DNA of 18,148 nt. It comes from Pseudomonadota bacterium (GTDB lineage: Bacteria; Pseudomonadota; Alphaproteobacteria; Micavibrionales; UBA2020). The stretch spans positions 1 to 18,148 of the forward strand of contig JAEXMB010000093.1 of assembly GCA_023444705.1 (NCBI GenBank), given 5' to 3'. The notes under the pieces are model-generated. The model was not told the DNA's origin. It searched no databases and saw nothing but the letters and a program-made list of their open reading frames with translations. The position numbers were made by a program, and so were the translations under genes. This document shows positions 13,563-18,148 of this stretch, in pieces; the stretch's first letter is position 1, and every line of letters starts with the position of its first letter.

Positions 13563-14995
13563 CGGCGGCGCCGACATCGACGGTGCCGATGATTTTGCGG
13601 TCAATGGCATTGCCATCGACAGCCGCGCCGTCAGCGCGGGCGACCTGTTCGTCGCGCGCAAGGGCGAGGCAGCCGATGGCCACGCCTATCTGGCCAATGC
13701 GTTCAAGGCAGGTGCGAGCGCCGCTTTCGTGCGCAAAGATTATGTGCGCCCGAACACACCCGAGGCCGCAGGCTGGAACCTCATCCGCGTCGACGATCCC
13801 GACGCAGCCCTGATCGCGCTTGGCCAGGCCGCGCGCAAGCGCTTCAAGGGCAAGGTCGTCGCCGTGACCGGATCGGCGGGCAAGACCGGCACCAAGGAAA
13901 TGCTGGCGACCGCCCTTGGCGCGCTTGGCAAGACGCATGCCAGCCAGAAAAGCTATAACAACCATGTCGGCGTGCCGCTTACCCTTGCGCTGATGCCGCG
14001 CGATGCCGTTTATGCCGTGATCGAGATGGGCATGAACCACGCAGGCGAGCTGTCGCAACTGACCCAACAGGTGCGCCCGCATGTCGCCATCGTCACCACC
14101 ATCGAACCCGCACATATCGAACATTTCGGCAGCCTTGAAAAAATCGCCGATGCCAAGGCCGAGATTTTCGAAGGCCTGACGCCCGACGCCAACGGCAACG
14201 CGCCCGTCGCCATCCTCAATATCGACAACCCGATGTTCGCGCGCCTGAAGGCAGCGGCCACACAAAACCCCGCCGTGCGCGTACTGGCGTTTGGCGAGGA
14301 CGACCACGCCGACACCCGCCTGCTTGACTGCGCCCTGCATGCCGACAGCAGCAAGATCACCGCCGACGTCACCGGCGACAGCGTGCGCATGCGCCTGAAC
14401 ATCCCCGGCAAGCATATCGCGCAAAACGCGCTGGCCGTGCTGACCGCCATCAAGACCGTCGGCGGCAATCTGCCCAAGGCGGTGGCGGCGCTTGAATCCG
14501 CACAGGCCGTGGGCGGGCGCGGGGCGCGCATCACGCTGATGATCGACGGCAGCCCCCCGCCCGTGACCCTGATAGACGAAAGCTATAACGCCAACCCGGG
14601 GTCGATGCGCGCGGCACTCGACACCTTTGCCATCACCGAACCAGCACCGGGCGGCAGACGCCTTGCGGTGCTGGGCGACATGCTCGAGCTTGGCAAGGAC
14701 GGCCCGCGCCTGCATGCGGACCTCGCCAATGCGGTTTTGCATGCCAAGGTCGATCAGTTGTTCTGCTGCGGCCCGCAGATGGAAGCGCTCTATCAAACCC
14801 TGCCCCAACCGTGGCGCGGCGCGCATACGCAGGACAGCAAGGCGCTTGTGGCGCCCCTGCTGGCCGCCATCAAACCGGGCGATGTGATCCTCGTCAAAGG
14901 CTCGCTTGGCAGCAAGATGGCCTATATCGTCGAAGCACTTCAGGCGCTCAACAACACGGCCGCCAATACCGGCGCCAAACCGAAAGACAACAAGA

Positions 14996-15006
<11 letters not shown>
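13498..15006 (+). CDS. murF: UDP-MurNAc-tripeptide:D-Ala-D-Ala ligase
   Basis: MurF completes the UDP-MurNAc pentapeptide in the cytoplasm by adding D-Ala-D-Ala. It has 502 residues. Motifs seen are IDSRAVSAGDLFVARKG (N-terminal substrate domain), the ATP loop VTGSAGKTGTKE (123-134), SYNNHVGVPLTLA, IEMGMNHAGE, the IADAKAEIF stretch with the expected carbamylated Lys (K220), and DESYNANPGSMRAALD in the C-terminal part. The start at 13498 has a very strong Shine-Dalgarno site. The 3' end overlaps the mraY start by 11 nt. All family landmarks are intact. Confidence 0.97.
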
Positions 15007-16084
<1,078 letters not shown>

Positions 16085-16094
16085 CGGTGATCCC

Positions 16095-17543
16095 ATGATC
16101 GACCTGTCATCCCTGAAATCACAACTCGGCGGCAAGAAAATCGCCGTCATCGGCCTTGGCACCTCGGGCCTGCCGGTAATCGAGGCCTGCATCAAGGCAG
16201 GCATCGCCGTCACCGCATGGGATGACAACGAGGCCAGCCGCGCACAGGCCGCCGCCAAGGGTGCAACCATCGCCGAGGTAACCAAAGACAATATCAGCGA
16301 CTATGCGCTGCTCTGCCTTGCACCCGGCATTCCGTTGACTCACCCCAAACCGCATCCTGTGGTAACACTGGCCAAGGACAATGGCGTCGAGGTCATCGGC
16401 GATATCGAAATCTTTGGCCGCGCCAAAAAAGACGCGCTGACGATTGGCATTACCGGCACCAACGGCAAATCCACCACCACGGCGCTGATCGGCCATATCC
16501 TCAAGGATGCAGGCCGCAGCGTGGCCGTTGGCGGCAACATCGGCACGGCGGCACTTTCCCTGCCCGACCTGCCCGCCACCGATAAAAACGGCCAGCCGTC
16601 GATATATGTGCTGGAGCTGTCGTCCTTCCAGCTTGACCTCTGCACCACCTTCGCGCCGACCATCGGCGTGTTCATCAACATCAGCGCCGACCACCTTGAC
16701 CGTCACGGCGACATCGCGGGCTACGTCGCCGCCAAGGAAAAGATCTTTGCGCCGGTCAACGCACCCGACGCCACCGCCATCATCGCCGTCGACGACGAAT
16801 ACAGCGCCGCCGTGTTCCACCGCCAGCGCAAGGCGGGCCACCGCACGATGGTCGCGGTTTCCGCCCACCAGCCGGTGACGCAAGGCGTCTGCGTCAACAA
16901 CGACGGCCTGCTCTGCGACAATACCGAGGTCATCTGCGACCTCAAGCAATGCCCCGCCCTGCAAGGGGCGCATAACTGGCAAAACGCGGCCCTTGCCTAT
17001 GCCGCAGCCCGCGCGGCCGGGGTCGAGCGCGCCAAGATCGTCGCCGCACTCAAGACCTTTCCCGGTCTGGCCCACCGCCAGCACATCACCGCAACGCTCA
17101 ACGGCATCCGCTATATCAACGACAGCAAGGCCACCAACGACGATGCCGCCGCTGTGGCGCTGCGCACCTTTGATCCGATCTACTGGATTGCGGGCGGCAA
17201 ATCCAAGGGCAGCGGCTATGCGGCGTGCGAGAAAGAACTGCACCGCATCCGCCATGCCTTTCTGATCGGCGCGGCCGAAGACGAAATGGCGCAATGGCTG
17301 GACGGCAAGAACGTGCCCTATACCCGCTGCCACACGCTGGAAGAAGCCACCAAGCGCGCCCATGACATGGCGCAACAGGAAAAACTCAAGGACGCTGTCG
17401 TACTGCTATCGCCCGCCTGCGCCAGCTTTGACCAGTTCAAAGGGTTTGAGCATCGCGGCGATGTTTTCGCCGAAACCGTGCGCGGCCTGCCCGGCATGAA
17501 CAGCGCCTGCCAGCCACAAAGCCCCAAGGGACCCCGCCAATGA
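16095..17543 (+). CDS. murD: UDP-N-acetylmuramoyl-L-alanine:D-glutamate ligase
   Basis: MurD adds D-Glu to UDP-MurNAc-L-Ala in the cytoplasm, using ATP. It has 482 residues. The N-terminal Rossmann-like domain shows VIGLGTSGLP, followed by SPGIP-like APGIPLTHP, the ATP loop ITGTNGKSTTTA (119-130), GGNIGTAAL, VLELSSFQLD, NISADHLDRHG, AAKEKIF with the expected carbamylated Lys (K214), FPGLAHRQ, INDSKATNDDA and LLSPACASFDQFKGFEHRG near the end. The family is usually about 440-460 residues; the excess includes a tail after FAETVRGL of about 20 residues. It follows mraY after a 10-nt gap and shares ATGA with ftsW. Confidence 0.97.
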   Translation: MIDLSSLKSQLGGKKIAVIGLGTSGLPVIEACIKAGIAVTAWDDNEASRAQAAAKGATIAEVTKDNISDYALLCLAPGIPLTHPKPHPVVTLAKDNGVEVIGDIEIFGRAKKDALTIGITGTNGKSTTTALIGHILKDAGRSVAVGGNIGTAALSLPDLPATDKNGQPSIYVLELSSFQLDLCTTFAPTIGVFINISADHLDRHGDIAGYVAAKEKIFAPVNAPDATAIIAVDDEYSAAVFHRQRKAGHRTMVAVSAHQPVTQGVCVNNDGLLCDNTEVICDLKQCPALQGAHNWQNAALAYAAARAAGVERAKIVAALKTFPGLAHRQHITATLNGIRYINDSKATNDDAAAVALRTFDPIYWIAGGKSKGSGYAACEKELHRIRHAFLIGAAEDEMAQWLDGKNVPYTRCHTLEEATKRAHDMAQQEKLKDAVVLLSPACASFDQFKGFEHRGDVFAETVRGLPGMNSACQPQSPKGPRQ

Positions 17544-18148
17544 AGCGCAGCGCCAGCCCGAGCATTCTTGCAACGCCTGTGCGCACCGACAAATCGGTGC
17601 TGGGCAACTGGTGGTGGACGATCGACCGCTGGACGCTCGGCGGATTGCTGGCGCTTGTCGCCTTTGGCCTGATTTTGATGCCTGCCGCCTCGCCCAGCGT
17701 GGCGGAGCGCATCGGCCTGCAGCCGTTTTACTTTGTGCATCGCCACCTGATCATGCTCGCCCCCGCGCTTGCTATCATGCTGGCGGTTTCTACCCTTGGG
17801 CGCAAAAGCCTGTGGCGGCTGTCGACGCTGACGTTGCTGGGCGCGATCATTGCCATGATGCTGGTGCTGGTCATCGGGCCGGAAATCAAAGGTGCGACGC
17901 GCTGGATCAACCTGTTCGGCTTTTCGCTGCAACCGTCGGAATTCGCCAAGCCTGCCTTTGCCGTCACCTCGGCATGGCTGATCAGCCGCGCGCTGGGCGA
18001 ACCCGGCTTCCCCGGCATCCAGCTGTCGACAGGATTGTTTGGCTGTATCGTGGGGCTGTTGTTGCTGCAACCCGACCTTGGACAGACAGTCGTGACCTCG
18101 TCGATCTGGGGCGTGCAGATTTTCCTGTCGGGCCTGTCGATGTGGTGG
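17540..18148 (+). CDS. ftsW: Septal peptidoglycan glycosyltransferase FtsW, 3' end outside the window
   Basis: The first 203 codons of a SEDS-family membrane protein that polymerises lipid II at the septum together with FtsI. The start ATG at 17540 overlaps the murD stop by 4 nt. After a cytoplasmic N-terminus of about 30 residues with NWWWTIDRWTL, hydrophobic segments fall at about 33-47, 69-86, 95-113, 137-150 and 162-177. The SEDS landmarks GATRWINLFGFSLQPSEFAK (118-137) and QPDLGQT (177-183) are present. Full-length proteins have about 370-400 residues, so roughly half is missing, including the large extracellular loop with the proposed catalytic Asp. Position after murD supports FtsW over RodA. 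Confidence 0.95.
   Translation, partial: MKRSASPSILATPVRTDKSVLGNWWWTIDRWTLGGLLALVAFGLILMPAASPSVAERIGLQPFYFVHRHLIMLAPALAIMLAVSTLGRKSLWRLSTLTLLGAIIAMMLVLVIGPEIKGATRWINLFGFSLQPSEFAKPAFAVTSAWLISRALGEPGFPGIQLSTGLFGCIVGLLLLQPDLGQTVVTSSIWGVQIFLSGLSMWW

Noticed and set aside
13453..14826. Minus-strand open frame of 457 codons opposite murF
   Set aside because: Long antisense frames are expected in GC-rich coding DNA. The plus strand encodes an intact MurF with all motifs.

Overview
The window reads as a GC-rich alphaproteobacterial chromosome. Supporting signs are SdhA and SdhB of the alphaproteobacterial/mitochondrial type, a type A RNase P RNA, an FtsL with the alphaproteobacterial sequence pattern, and a division/cell-wall (dcw) cluster in canonical order. 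MurE carries the DNPR motif, so the peptidoglycan should contain meso-diaminopimelate. I cannot name the genus. The many start/stop overlaps (ATGA, TGATG) point to tightly coupled translation.

Layout. (1) 1-3097 holds the end of sdhA and all of sdhB. Between them lies an AT-rich DUF3800 gene followed by a compact, probably structured RNA element (about 2155-2222). (2) 3007-3211 contains a 91-bp direct duplication of the sdhB 3' end. (3) 5229-3230, minus strand, is a five-gene operon of small proteins that I do not recognise. Four share an ungapped N-terminal signature, and all end in related Lys/Pro-rich tails after a coiled coil. It is the best candidate for an undescribed system here. (4) 5273-5346 is a divergent promoter region. 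(5) 5384-7820 is a plus-strand operon of purine nucleoside phosphorylase and two tandem AmpD-like amidases, each overlapping the next by 4 nt. (6) 7841-8224 is rnpB, with its promoter inside the end of the second amidase gene. (7) 8225-8551 is a leader without genes. (8) 8552 to the window end is rsmH-ftsL-ftsI-murE-murF-mraY-murD-ftsW (ftsW truncated). No mraZ precedes rsmH.

How it fits together. The dcw genes build and polymerise septal peptidoglycan: MurE, MurF and MurD extend the UDP-MurNAc peptide, MraY transfers it to lipid, and FtsW/FtsI with FtsL polymerise and cross-link it. The AmpD-like amidases upstream would act on recycled muropeptides. sdhAB belongs to respiration and the TCA cycle. 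The DUF3800 cassette and the five-paralog operon are the accessory insertions among these housekeeping genes.
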